A stretch of 64,000 nt of DNA, taken from assembly GCA_005503085.1 (NCBI GenBank), contig SCOI01000014.1, positions 1 to 64,000 on the forward strand. The letters are read 5' to 3'. Shown here piece by piece: positions 1-8,053 of this stretch. Source of the DNA: Burkholderiales bacterium C2 (GTDB lineage Bacteria; Pseudomonadota; Gammaproteobacteria; Burkholderiales; Burkholderiaceae_C). A program made the translations under genes and the position numbers. The notes under the pieces were generated by a model. That model saw only the letters and a list, made by a program, of their open reading frames with translations, made no database searches and was not told the origin of the DNA. Position 1 is the first letter of the stretch. Every line of letters starts with the position of its first letter.

Positions 1-114
1 ACCTTCAAACGCCCACGCTTATCGGCTGTGAATTATTAAAGAACTTCAAACAACCTACTCAAAACCCACCGGGCTTCTTTCCCTTGTCTGGCACCGATCA
101 GTGATCAGCACAGG
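1..114 (-). other. rRNA operon leader (5' of 16S rRNA)
   Basis: Read on the minus strand, the left edge carries a boxA-like antitermination element (GTTCTTTAATAAT, about 33-45) followed by the motif CAGCCGATAAGCGTGGGCG. This resembles, from memory, the conserved spacer found just upstream of 16S rRNA genes in Burkholderiales. It lies directly downstream of a strong promoter at 121-150. The 16S gene itself would begin beyond base 1, so no rRNA is visible here. The assignment rests on motif recognition, not alignment. Confidence 0.7.
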
Positions 115-120
115 AGCGAG

Positions 121-150
121 ATTATGACTTGTTTTTTTCAAACTCGTCAA
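121..150 (-). promoter_or_regulatory. Main rRNA operon promoter
   Basis: A -35 box TTGACG (145-150) and a -10 box CATAAT (121-126) are separated by 18 bases on the minus strand, with an A-rich spacer. This is close to the sigma70 consensus and points into the rRNA leader. Transcription would start near base 114. It is the best sigma70 promoter match seen in the window. Confidence 0.75.
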
Positions 151-254
151 GTGCTTTCAAACATTTTGTTTTCAGCAATCTTGCTTTCTTCACCACCCAC
201 CCGCTTTGCTTCAGACTTTCGTCTCGAACAAACTTGCTAGCAGCGAAGCCCTCG

Positions 255-284
255 ACTGTAGCACAGGTTTTTTAGGGCTTGCAA
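255..284 (-). promoter_or_regulatory. Possible upstream rRNA promoter
   Basis: TTGCAA (279-284) and TACAGT (255-260) are 18 bases apart on the minus strand, with an A-rich stretch in the spacer. rRNA operons often have tandem promoters, and this would be the distal one. The match is weaker than at 121-150. Bases 151-254 between the two promoters hold no gene that I can support. Confidence 0.4.
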
Positions 285-362
285 GTAGGGCGTCACAATT
301 TTCTGTTGCGGAGTGCGCCGCAGGGACGGTTGACCGGCTGCACGCACTGCCGAGGCCATCAA

Positions 363-393
363 GAAAAAACCCGCAGACCTTGCAGTCTGCGGG
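363..393 (-). terminator. Rho-independent terminator of tctBA
   Basis: A hairpin with arms CCCGCAGACTG / GTCTGCGGG followed by six T (minus strand, T-run at 364-369) lies 40 bases after the tctA stop. It insulates the tct transcript from the rRNA promoter region. Bases 285-362 contain nothing else I can support. Confidence 0.9.
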
Positions 394-433
394 CTCCAGC
401 TCACGAACGCCGCATCGCGGCGTCAGCCCTTCA

Positions 434-1945
434 TCAGTCTTCTTCCTTGAACGCCTCTTCACGCTTGTTCTTGATCGAGGGCAGCATCACCACCACCACC
501 ATCAAGGCAGCCGCAATGAGCAGGCCGGCGGACAGCGGACGGGTCATGAAAGTCGTCCAGTCACCGCGCGACAGCAGCAGTGCGCGGCGCAGGTTCTCTT
601 CCATCATCGGGCCGAGGATGAAACCCAGCAGCAGCGGCGCAGGTTCGCAGCTGAGCTTGTAGAACAGATAGCCGATCACCGCGAAGATGGCCGTCATGTA
701 GACATCGAAGCTGTTGTTGTTCAACGTGTAGCTGCCAATGCAGCAGAAGGTCACGATGGCCGGAAACAGGAAGCGATAAGGCACGGTCAGCAGCTTGATC
801 CAGATGCCGATCAGCGGCAGATTCAGGATCACCAGCATCAGGTTGCCGATCCACATCGATGCGATCAGGCCCCAGAACAGCTCGGGATTGCTGGTCATCA
901 CCTGCGGGCCGGGCTGGATGCCCTTGATCGTCATCGCACCCACCATCAGCGCCATCACCGCATTGGGCGGAATGCCCAAGGTCAGCATCGGGATGAAGGA
1001 GGTCTGCGCGCCGGCATTGTTGGCAGCCTCGGGGCCGGCCACACCCTGGATCGCCCCCTGGCCGAAAGGCACGCTGGGGTTTTTGACGATCTTCTTTTCC
1101 AGCGTGTAAGCCGCAAACGAGGACAGCAAGGCACCGCCGCCGGGCAACACGCCCAGGATAGAACCCAGCGTCGTGCCGCGCAGCACCGAGGGCCAGGCAT
1201 CATGGAAATCCTGCTTGGTCGGCCACAAGCCCTTCACATGCTTGGTGAAGACCTCGCGGTGCTCGGCCGGCTTGCCCAGGTTGGCGATGATCTCGCCAAA
1301 GCCGAACACGCCCATCGCGATCACGACGAAGTTGATGCCGTCGGTCAGCTCGGGGATGTCAAAGGAGTAGCGCGGCGCGCCGGAGATCACATCGGTGTTG
1401 ATCTGGCCCAGCAGCAGGCCCAGCACGATCATCGCGATGGCCTTCAGCAGCGAACCTGAGGCCAGCACCACGGCACCGATCAGGCCCAGCACCATCAGCG
1501 AGAAATACTCGGCCGGGCCGAACTTGAAGGCCAGCTCGGTCAGCGGCGGCGCGAAGGCCGCGATCACGATGGTGCCGACGCAGCCGGCAAAGAATGACCC
1601 CAGGCCGGCGGCAGCCAAAGCCGCCCCGGCTCGGCCTTTGCGCGCCATCTGGTAGCCGTCGATCGCGGTCACCACCGAGCTGGATTCGCCGGGCACATTG
1701 ATCAGGATGGCGGTTGTCGAGCCACCGTACTGGGCGCCGTAGTAGATGCCGGCCAGCATGATCAGCGCGGGCGTGGCGTCCAGCGCGTAGATCGAGGGCA
1801 GCAACATGGCGATGGTCGCCACCGGACCGAGGCCAGGCAACACGCCGATCAAGGTGCCCAGCAGGGCCCCGCCGAAAGCGTAGGCCAGATTCGTCAGCGT
1901 CAGTGCGGTACTGAAACCGAGCGCAAGATTGTTCAGCAAGTCCAT
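434..1945 (-). CDS. tctA: Tripartite tricarboxylate transporter, large permease TctA
   Basis: 503-residue, strongly hydrophobic integral membrane protein, the usual length for TctA, the large channel subunit of tripartite tricarboxylate transporters. These are cation-driven importers of citrate-like carboxylates that need a periplasmic binding protein. The family's duplicated glycine/proline motif is visible as GVLPGLGP (residues 34-41) and GVLPGGG (264-270), one in each half of the inverted repeat. About twelve membrane segments can be read. The C-terminus is charged (KNKREEAFKEED). It lies 10 bases downstream of tctB in the same transcript and is followed by a strong terminator. The substrate cannot be told from sequence, and no tctC binding protein is adjacent. 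Confidence 0.93.
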   Translation of the reverse strand: MDLLNNLALGFSTALTLTNLAYAFGGALLGTLIGVLPGLGPVATIAMLLPSIYALDATPALIMLAGIYYGAQYGGSTTAILINVPGESSSVVTAIDGYQMARKGRAGAALAAAGLGSFFAGCVGTIVIAAFAPPLTELAFKFGPAEYFSLMVLGLIGAVVLASGSLLKAIAMIVLGLLLGQINTDVISGAPRYSFDIPELTDGINFVVIAMGVFGFGEIIANLGKPAEHREVFTKHVKGLWPTKQDFHDAWPSVLRGTTLGSILGVLPGGGALLSSFAAYTLEKKIVKNPSVPFGQGAIQGVAGPEAANNAGAQTSFIPMLTLGIPPNAVMALMVGAMTIKGIQPGPQVMTSNPELFWGLIASMWIGNLMLVILNLPLIGIWIKLLTVPYRFLFPAIVTFCCIGSYTLNNNSFDVYMTAIFAVIGYLFYKLSCEPAPLLLGFILGPMMEENLRRALLLSRGDWTTFMTRPLSAGLLIAAALMVVVVMLPSIKNKREEAFKEED

Positions 1946-1955
1946 GCGCTACTCC

Positions 1956-2420
1956 TCAGCCGCCGAAAATAGTGGGCCAGACCGGCAGAACCAGGTTCAG
2001 ACCCCACACAAAGATGAACCAGCTGCCCACGGTCAGCACCGCCGCGCTGAGCAGGGCGCCGCGCCAGCGGAACTCGTCGCCGGCCATGGCGGAGAACACG
2101 ATCAGCACCGGCAGCGTGATCGCCACACCCAGGCGCGGCAGCATCAGGCCGAACAGCACCACCGCAGCGACGATGATCAGCAGCGGCTTCCAGGCCACGC
2201 CGCCAATCGGGTCGCCGCCCTCCGATTCGATCGTCAGCGCCTTGAATAGCACCGCGCCGCCCAGGATGGCCAGCAGAACGCCGAGGCCGAAGGGGAAGTA
2301 ACCAGGGCCGGGACGTGCGGAAGATCCAAAACTGTATTCGGTGGCGCCCCAGGCAAAGCCTATGCCGACGACGAGGAACATCAGTCCGGACCAGAAGTCT
2401 TTTTGACTCTTGATCTTCAT
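1956..2420 (-). CDS. tctB: Tripartite tricarboxylate transporter, small permease TctB
   Basis: 154-residue membrane protein with four hydrophobic segments, matching the size and layout of TctB, the poorly conserved small membrane subunit that pairs with TctA. The motif ARPGPGYFP (about residues 35-43), typical of TctB proteins after the first membrane span, is present. It is the first gene of a two-gene operon with tctA. The start codon is preceded by an AG-rich ribosome-binding region. In canonical operons tctC precedes tctB. Here the upstream neighbour is an unrelated ATPase, so the periplasmic receptor must be encoded elsewhere if the system works. Confidence 0.88.
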   Translation of the reverse strand: MKIKSQKDFWSGLMFLVVGIGFAWGATEYSFGSSARPGPGYFPFGLGVLLAILGGAVLFKALTIESEGGDPIGGVAWKPLLIIVAAVVLFGLMLPRLGVAITLPVLIVFSAMAGDEFRWRGALLSAAVLTVGSWFIFVWGLNLVLPVWPTIFGG

Positions 2421-2503
2421 TGCAGACCTACTCTCAAGCTTGTTAGACCGGCTGCATTCTAGGCAGGGCTATCCAGGCTCTGCTGTGTGGTTTCCACGTA
2501 AAC

Positions 2504-2555
2504 ACCGGTAGGGCGTCGCACTCGCGACAAGCCTCTCGCGGGTATCTACCGGTAG
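2504..2555. promoter_or_regulatory. Paired ACCGGTAG palindromes upstream of tctBA
   Basis: ACCGGTAG occurs twice, at 2504-2511 and 2548-2555, 44 bases apart. The second copy is a perfect 10-base palindrome, CTACCGGTAG (2546-2555). They sit in the 164-base space between the ATPase gene and tctB, where the tct promoter should be. They may be operators for an unknown regulator. No tctD/tctE two-component genes are adjacent. Confidence 0.35.
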
Positions 2556-2584
2556 ACCTGGAGCCGAAGCCAGACGCGCAGGGC

Positions 2585-4369
2585 TCAGGTCTCCCACTGA
2601 GGCGTGCTGCGCAGCACCTCTTCGAGCGTGGTCATACCCTCCGCCACCTTCATCGCACCGGCCAGTCGCAGCGGGCGCAGGCCCTCCTGCATGGCCTGGC
2701 GGCGCAGCGCCGAAATGTCCGGGCTGGGGTGCAAGGTCGCCTTGACCGCCTCGCTGACGGTCAGCAGCTCATACAGACCGGCACGACCGCGATAGCCGGT
2801 ATTGCGGCAATCCAGGCAACCCACCGGCTTGTAGGGCTTGACACCGCCGTTCATGCGCCAGGGCTTGAGCATCTCGTTCAAGGTGTCGCGCGTCACCGCC
2901 GGATCGGGCACCTTGCAGTGGTCGCACAGGGTGCGCACCAGACGCTGAGCCAGCACGCCGATCACGGTGGCGCTGATCAGATAGGGCGGCACGCCCAGAT
3001 CGGTCAGGCGCGTGATCGCCGAGGCGGCATCGTTGGTGTGCAGGGTCGAGAACACCAGATGGCCGGTCAGCGCCGCCTGGATGGCCATCTCGGCAGTCTC
3101 CAGATCGCGGATTTCACCGACCATGATGATGTCGGGATCCTGCCGCATCAGTGCCCGCAGGCCCTCGGCAAAGCCGAGGTCCAGCGCGGCCTGCACCTGC
3201 GTCTGGTTGAAGGCCGGCTCGATCATCTCGATCGGGTCCTCGATCGAGCAGACATTGACCTCGTCGGTGGCCAGGCGCTTGAGCGTCGAGTACAGCGTGG
3301 TGGTCTTGCCGCTGCCGGTCGGGCCGGTCACCAGGATGATGCCGTGCGGCTGGACCACCAGCTTGTTCCAGCGCTCGGCATCGTGGCCAGAGAAGCCCAG
3401 CTGATTGAGCTCTTTGACCGCGTTGTCAGGGTCGAAGATGCGCATCACCATCTTCTCGCCGAAGGCGGTGGGCAGGGTCGACAGGCGCATTTCCACCTCG
3501 TCGCCGGCCGGGTTGCGGGTCTTGATGCGGCCGTCCAGCGGCCGACGGCGCTCCACCACATCCATGCGCCCCAGCAGCTTGATGCGCGAGGTCATCGCGC
3601 TCATTACCGAGGGCGGCAGCTGATAGACCGTGTGCAGCACGCCGTCGATGCGGAAGCGGATCACGCCCATATCGCGGCGTGGCTCCAGATGGATATCGCT
3701 GGCGCGCTGGTCAAAGGCGTATTGCCACAGCCAGTCGACCACCTGGACCACACCCTGGTCGTTGGCATCGAGCTGCTTGGTGTTCTTGCCCAGCTCCACC
3801 AGTTGCTCGAAGCTGGCAATCTGGGTCACCTCGCCGGCCTTGGCCGCATTGCGCACCGAACGGGCCAGGGTGAAGAACTCGGTCGTGAAGCGCGCAATTT
3901 CCAGCGGGTTGGCGACCACCAGCTTGATGGACTTGCGGGTGTGCGATTCGATCTGCGCCATCCAGGCGGTATCGAAGGGCTCCGAGGTGGCGATGGTGAC
4001 TTCGGTCAGCCCGACCGACACCGGCAGGCAGCGCTTGGCTTCGGCATAGCCCACCGACATGATGTCAGAGACCCGGCCCACATCGACCTTCAGCGGGTCT
4101 ATGCGCAGATAGGGCAGTTTGACCCGCGCGGCCAGCCACTCGGTCAGCTGTTCCGGGTCCAGCGTCTTGCCATTGGCGATGCGGGTCAGGCCGGCATGGC
4201 CGAGACGCACCAGCGGGTGCAGCGAGCTGTCGCCGGCCGCGAAACGCGCCTCGGTGCGCTGTACCTGCTCGGCGTCGATCAGCTCATCCTCCATCATCCA
4301 GCGCAGCAGGGTGCGCCATTCGAGACGACCTTCGGTCTTGGGCGCGGAAGTCTTGGGCTTGACGCTCAT
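2585..4369 (-). CDS. GspE/PulE/PilB-family secretion or pilus assembly ATPase
   Basis: 594 residues from an ATG whose first bases overlap the stop codon of the preceding gene (ATGA). It is a hexameric traffic ATPase of the type II secretion / type IV pilus family. Visible are ASDIHLEP (223-230), Walker A GPTGSGKTTT (349-358), the Asp-box/Walker B region RQDPDIIMVGEIRD (409-422), the His box FSTLHTNDA (440-448) and the zinc-binding tetracysteine C482-C485 / C518-C521 typical of GspE and PilB. No gsp or pil genes are neighbours. Instead it is chained to a spermidine-synthase-like gene, so it cannot be assigned to a specific machine. It could power an orphan pilus, competence or secretion system encoded elsewhere. 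Confidence 0.85.
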   Translation of the reverse strand: MSVKPKTSAPKTEGRLEWRTLLRWMMEDELIDAEQVQRTEARFAAGDSSLHPLVRLGHAGLTRIANGKTLDPEQLTEWLAARVKLPYLRIDPLKVDVGRVSDIMSVGYAEAKRCLPVSVGLTEVTIATSEPFDTAWMAQIESHTRKSIKLVVANPLEIARFTTEFFTLARSVRNAAKAGEVTQIASFEQLVELGKNTKQLDANDQGVVQVVDWLWQYAFDQRASDIHLEPRRDMGVIRFRIDGVLHTVYQLPPSVMSAMTSRIKLLGRMDVVERRRPLDGRIKTRNPAGDEVEMRLSTLPTAFGEKMVMRIFDPDNAVKELNQLGFSGHDAERWNKLVVQPHGIILVTGPTGSGKTTTLYSTLKRLATDEVNVCSIEDPIEMIEPAFNQTQVQAALDLGFAEGLRALMRQDPDIIMVGEIRDLETAEMAIQAALTGHLVFSTLHTNDAASAITRLTDLGVPPYLISATVIGVLAQRLVRTLCDHCKVPDPAVTRDTLNEMLKPWRMNGGVKPYKPVGCLDCRNTGYRGRAGLYELLTVSEAVKATLHPSPDISALRRQAMQEGLRPLRLAGAMKVAEGMTTLEEVLRSTPQWET

Positions 4370-5169
4370 GTCTGGGGCTCGGCACGCAGCTGGTTGATGA
4401 TGGACAGCGGCAGCGGCCGCACCAGGCGCAGCCATTTGCGCGCGGGCAGCTCATACCGCGACTCGATATTAGCCGCACGGCGCTCCAGCTCCTCGCGGTC
4501 CGGCACCTGCACGCCGCGCGCCGCCACCACCACGGTATTACCCTCCTTGGTGGGCGCCAGGCTCCAGACCTGGTCGCTGCCGAACACGCTGGCGATGCGG
4601 GCGGCGCTGCGCGCAAAGCTGGCGTCGCGGCCGAACAGATTGACCGTCATCAACCCGCCCTCGGCCAGCACCTGGCGGCAGTTGGAATAAAAGAGCTCGT
4701 CATCGAGCACCGGCGAGGCCGCGTCGTGATCGTAGAGATCGACATTCAGCACCGCCGCCGTCTGCCAATGCGCGGCGTCAGCGACCCAGGTCGCCGCGTC
4801 CTGGTTCAACACCGTCAGTCTGGTCTCGTCCTCGGGCAGATGAAACCAGGCACGGCAAGCCGCGATCACGGTCGGATTGATCTCCACCGCCGTCGTGTGG
4901 GGCATGCGCAAGACCTTGTGGCAAAAGCGCGTGATCGCGGCCGCCCCCAGTCCCAGCTGCACCGCCCTGCCCTCGCGCAAGGTCTCGCTGTCGCGCCACA
5001 GCATCCAGGCCATCATGCGCTGCACATACTCCAGCTCCAGCTGCTGGGGCTTGCGAATGCGCATCGCCCCCTGCACCCAGATCGAGTCCAGGTGCAGAAA
5101 GCGCACGCCGTCGTACTCGCTCAGCGTGGCCGGGATCCAATCAGTTTTCTTTGCCTTGTTCTTGCTCAT
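4366..5169 (-). CDS. Spermidine synthase-like (aminopropyltransferase-fold) protein
   Basis: 267-residue Rossmann-fold protein resembling polyamine aminopropyltransferases. It has a SAM-type motif I, LGLGAAAIT (72-80), an acidic strand VEIN (95-98) and the family's second acidic motif NVDLYDHD (142-149). True spermidine synthases have GGGDG in motif I; here that aspartate is absent. Aminopropyl transfer is therefore doubtful and a methyltransferase-like role is possible. The N-terminus lacks the full beta-barrel domain of SpeE. It overlaps both neighbours by four bases (ATGA), so translation is coupled to the deoxyinosine glycosylase before it and the secretion ATPase after it. Confidence 0.7.
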   Translation of the reverse strand: MSKNKAKKTDWIPATLSEYDGVRFLHLDSIWVQGAMRIRKPQQLELEYVQRMMAWMLWRDSETLREGRAVQLGLGAAAITRFCHKVLRMPHTTAVEINPTVIAACRAWFHLPEDETRLTVLNQDAATWVADAAHWQTAAVLNVDLYDHDAASPVLDDELFYSNCRQVLAEGGLMTVNLFGRDASFARSAARIASVFGSDQVWSLAPTKEGNTVVVAARGVQVPDREELERRAANIESRYELPARKWLRLVRPLPLSIINQLRAEPQT

Positions 5170-5672
5170 TTATCAAGTAGACCATGGCGCGCGAACACCT
5201 CCCGCCAGGCGAGCAGCTTGCGCTCGAAGGACCACGAGGCATTGGCCGGGCTGGTCGACGGCAGGCGGTAGGCGGGCAGGCCCAGCGCGCCGGTGATCCT
5301 GATGCTGCGCGCCGACTCGCCGCCGTTGTGCGCCACCGCCTGCAAGGCCGGCATGCGCGCCACCAGACCCGCCAGATCATTGGGTTGCGCGGCGCGGATC
5401 GCACTGTCCAGGCTGCCCTCGCGCTCGCAGGCCGCATAGACATCCCAGATCGCCAATCCACGCGCCGTCGCTGCCTCCAGGCGCTTGTCGTAAGCGAGGG
5501 CGTGCAGATCCAGCCCCCACAGCGCCGACAGGATGGGCCAGAAGTGGTTGCGCGGATGGCCGTAGTACTGCTGGGCCTGCAGCGAGGCGACACCAGGGAA
5601 ACTGCCAAGTACCAGCAGCCGGGCTTGCGGCGACCAGACCGGTGCCAGGCCTTGCAGCAGCGGCTCGCTCAC
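5166..5672 (-). CDS. DNA-deoxyinosine glycosylase (UDG superfamily, family 6)
   Basis: 168 residues, typical of the hypoxanthine-DNA glycosylase branch of the uracil-DNA glycosylase superfamily, which removes deaminated adenine from DNA. Motif 1 GSFPG (23-27), the following YYGHPRNHFW (36-45) and the C-terminal LPSTSPANA segment are all recognisable. The start is GTG at 5672, overlapping the TatD stop as GTGA; the downstream junction is ATGA. It therefore sits inside a tightly coupled run with TatD nuclease and the spermidine-synthase-like gene. Pairing with a TatD-type nuclease hints at nucleic-acid damage repair, though this is only contextual. Confidence 0.85.
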   Translation of the reverse strand: MSEPLLQGLAPVWSPQARLLVLGSFPGVASLQAQQYYGHPRNHFWPILSALWGLDLHALAYDKRLEAATARGLAIWDVYAACEREGSLDSAIRAAQPNDLAGLVARMPALQAVAHNGGESARSIRITGALGLPAYRLPSTSPANASWSFERKLLAWREVFARHGLLDK

Positions 5673-6484
5673 GGCAGCTGCGACAGCCGCGGCAAGGCCG
5701 CATGCACATTGGCGCTGGTGATGGCGGCGGTCTGCTCCAGCGTCCAGCCGCGCAGCGCTGCGAGACTCTCGGCAATACGCGGCAGCTCGGCCGGCTCGTT
5801 ACGCGCGCTGGCGAGCCCGGTGGCGCGTTCCTCGGCCGTCCTGTAGAGCCAGTGCGGCGGGATGTCGGGCGCGTCCGTCTCAAGCACCAAGGCCGACTCG
5901 GGCAGCTGAGCCGCCAGGCGACGGATCTGCAGCGAGCGATCAAAGGTCAGCGTGCCGCCGAAACCCAGCCTGAAGCCCAGCTCGACAAAGCTCTGCGCCT
6001 GCTGCGCGCTGCCGTTGAACGCATGGGCGATGCCCCCAGGCACCGCGATGCGGCGCAAGCCGCGCAGTAGCTGATCGGCGCTCTTGCGCACATGCAGGAT
6101 CACCGGCAGCCCGAAGCGCCTGGCCAGTTTCAGCTGCTCGGTGTAGAAGAAATCCTGCCGCGCCGCGTCGAGACCCGGCACAAAGAAGTCCAGGCCGATC
6201 TCGCCGATCGCCACCAAACGCGGATCATCGCGATGCTGCTCCAGCACGGCGGCCAGCAGGGCCAGGTCTTGCTCCTGGGCGCGCATCACATACAGCGGAT
6301 GGATGCCCAGCGCATAGGCATAGCCATGCGCATGGGCCAGTTCGCGCGCCGCCTCGAAATCGAAGGCCCCCACGGCCGGAATCACGATCTGATCGACGCC
6401 GGCCGCCCGGGCCCGTGCCACCACCGCCTCGCGGTCCGCGTCGAACTCCGGCGCGTCCAGGTGGCAGTGGCTGTCGATCCACAT
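5669..6484 (-). CDS. tatD: TatD-family metal-dependent deoxyribonuclease
   Basis: 271 residues, normal for TatD/YcfH TIM-barrel hydrolases, which are Mg2+-dependent 3'-5' DNases acting in DNA repair and turnover. Metal ligands are visible: DSHCHL (His6, His8), GEIGLDF (Glu95), His131 in LHVRKS, His154 in HAFNGS and Asp204 in LETDAPD. The gene follows purU by six bases and is translationally coupled (GTGA) to the glycosylase gene downstream. The family contains several near-identical paralogues, so the exact substrate (DNA 3' ends versus other) is not decided by sequence. Confidence 0.9.
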   Translation of the reverse strand: MWIDSHCHLDAPEFDADREAVVARARAAGVDQIVIPAVGAFDFEAARELAHAHGYAYALGIHPLYVMRAQEQDLALLAAVLEQHRDDPRLVAIGEIGLDFFVPGLDAARQDFFYTEQLKLARRFGLPVILHVRKSADQLLRGLRRIAVPGGIAHAFNGSAQQAQSFVELGFRLGFGGTLTFDRSLQIRRLAAQLPESALVLETDAPDIPPHWLYRTAEERATGLASARNEPAELPRIAESLAALRGWTLEQTAAITSANVHAALPRLSQLP

Positions 6485-6490
6485 CGGCGG

Positions 6491-7351
6491 CTAGCGGAAG
6501 ACGACGGTCCGGTTGCCATTCATCAGCACCCGGTGTTCGGCATGCCACTGGATCGCGCGCGCCAGGGTCACACACTCGACATCGCGGCCCATCGCCACCA
6601 GTTGCTCGGGCGGCAGGCTGTGGTCGATGCGGGCCACCTCCTGCTCGATGATCGGGCCCTCGTCCAGGTCCGAGGTCACATAGTGGGCGGTGGCACCGAT
6701 CAGCTTGACGCCGCGCTCATAGGCCTGGTGATAGGGCTTGGCGCCCTTGAAGCTGGGCAGGAAGCTGTGATGGATATTGATCGCCCGGCCGCTGAGGTAT
6801 TGGCACAACTCGGGGCTGAGGATTTGCATATAGCGGGCCAGCACGACCAGATCGATCTGGTTGTCCTCGACGACCTCGCGGATCTTGCGCTCTTGGGCCG
6901 CCTTCTGTTCCTCGCTGGCGTTCAGCAGCGGGAAATGATGGAAGGGAATATTGTGCGAGGCGGCCAGCTGGTAGAAGTCGCGATGGTTCGAGACGATGGC
7001 CGGAATCTCGATCGGCAGATGGCCGGTCTGGACGCGGAACAGCAGGTCATTCAGGCAATGGCCCAGCTTGGAGACCAGCAGCAGCACCCGGGTCTTGGTC
7101 GCGCGTGCCACCAGCTCCCAGTCCATCTGCAGGCGCTGCGCCAGCGGCTCGAAAGCCGCGCGCATCGCCCCCACCTCGCCGGGCGCTTCAAACTCGATGC
7201 GCATGAAGAAGCGGCGGTGATCGGCATCGCCATGCTGGGCCGATGTCAGGATGTTGCCGCCCTGCTCCAGCAGATAGCCGGTCACGGCATGGACGATGCC
7301 GGACTGATCGGGGCAGCTGAGTTTGAGGATGAAGCGCGAGGTCGTGGTCAT
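6491..7351 (-). CDS. purU: Formyltetrahydrofolate deformylase PurU
   Basis: 286 residues, full length. PurU hydrolyses 10-formyl-tetrahydrofolate to formate and tetrahydrofolate, balancing one-carbon pools and feeding formate to PurT. An N-terminal ACT domain (about 1-85) precedes a formyltransferase-fold catalytic domain. The catalytic triad Asn192, His194 and Asp230 lies in NIHHSFLPSF and TSDLDEGPI. It sits between tatD and lolD on the same strand with short gaps. No folate-responsive RNA element was seen upstream; the gap to lolD is only 27 bases. Confidence 0.95.
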   Translation of the reverse strand: MTTTSRFILKLSCPDQSGIVHAVTGYLLEQGGNILTSAQHGDADHRRFFMRIEFEAPGEVGAMRAAFEPLAQRLQMDWELVARATKTRVLLLVSKLGHCLNDLLFRVQTGHLPIEIPAIVSNHRDFYQLAASHNIPFHHFPLLNASEEQKAAQERKIREVVEDNQIDLVVLARYMQILSPELCQYLSGRAINIHHSFLPSFKGAKPYHQAYERGVKLIGATAHYVTSDLDEGPIIEQEVARIDHSLPPEQLVAMGRDVECVTLARAIQWHAEHRVLMNGNRTVVFR

Positions 7352-7378
7352 ATGGCTGTCTTTACGGGGCCCGAGATC

Positions 7379-8053
7379 CTACTGCAGCTCGCCGCCGACC
7401 AGACTCAGCCGCGCTTCGCACTGCGCGGCCAGGCCCTGGTCATGGGTCACCAGCACAAAGGCCGTGCCCTGCTCGCGGGCCGTCTGAAGCATCAGCTCGA
7501 ACACCGCCTGGGCCGTGCCGCGGTCCAGATTGCCGGTCGGCTCGTCGGCCAGCACGCAGGCCGGCTTGGTCACCAGCGCCCGGGCGATCGCGACACGCTG
7601 GCGCTCGCCGCCCGAGAGCTCGCCGGGCCGGTGCTTGACCCTTGCGCCCAGCCCCACCTTGGCCAGCATCTCGGCCGCTGTGGCGCGCGCGGCCTCTACC
7701 GGCAGGCGCCGTATCCGCAGCGGCATGGCCACATTGTCCAGCGCGCTGAACTCGGGCAGCAGATGATGGAACTGGTAGACAAAGCCCAGGTGCTGGTTGC
7801 GCCACTGGCCCTTGGCGGGTTCGCCCAGCCGTGCCAGGTCTTGCCCCATCAGCGTGACCGTGCCGCTGCTCGGCTTGTCCAGCCCACCCAGCAGATGCAA
7901 CAAGGTCGACTTGCCCGAACCCGAGGCGCCGACAACGGCCAGGGTCTGGCCGCGTTTGACCAGGATGTCCACGCCGGACAGCACCTTCACATCCAGCCCG
8001 CCCTCGCGGAAGCGCCGCTCCAGGCCCTGGCCTTGCAGAACAACATCACTCAT
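7379..8053 (-). CDS. lolD: Lipoprotein-releasing ABC transporter ATPase LolD
   Basis: 224-residue ABC ATPase that powers extraction of outer-membrane lipoproteins from the inner membrane and hand-off to LolA. Walker [10 protein letters not shown] (42-50), the signature LSGGERQR, Walker B followed by ADEPTGNLD, and the H-loop VTHD are intact. It overlaps the permease gene lolC by eight bases, which is the usual lolC-lolD arrangement. The family also includes MacB-type ATPases, but the partner gene and length settle the call. Confidence 0.95.
   Translation of the reverse strand: MSDVVLQGQGLERRFREGGLDVKVLSGVDILVKRGQTLAVVGASGSGKSTLLHLLGGLDKPSSGTVTLMGQDLARLGEPAKGQWRNQHLGFVYQFHHLLPEFSALDNVAMPLRIRRLPVEAARATAAEMLAKVGLGARVKHRPGELSGGERQRVAIARALVTKPACVLADEPTGNLDRGTAQAVFELMLQTAREQGTAFVLVTHDQGLAAQCEARLSLVGGELQ

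Noticed and set aside
206-1459. Long + strand open frame containing a His-rich run
   Set aside because: It lies antisense to tctA and the His run comes from repeated CAC/CAT opposite Val/Met codons. It has no family features.
2729-4690. Long + strand open frame opposite the secretion ATPase
   Set aside because: Antisense shadow of a conserved gene in GC-rich DNA; composition is His/Gln/Arg rich without domain signals.
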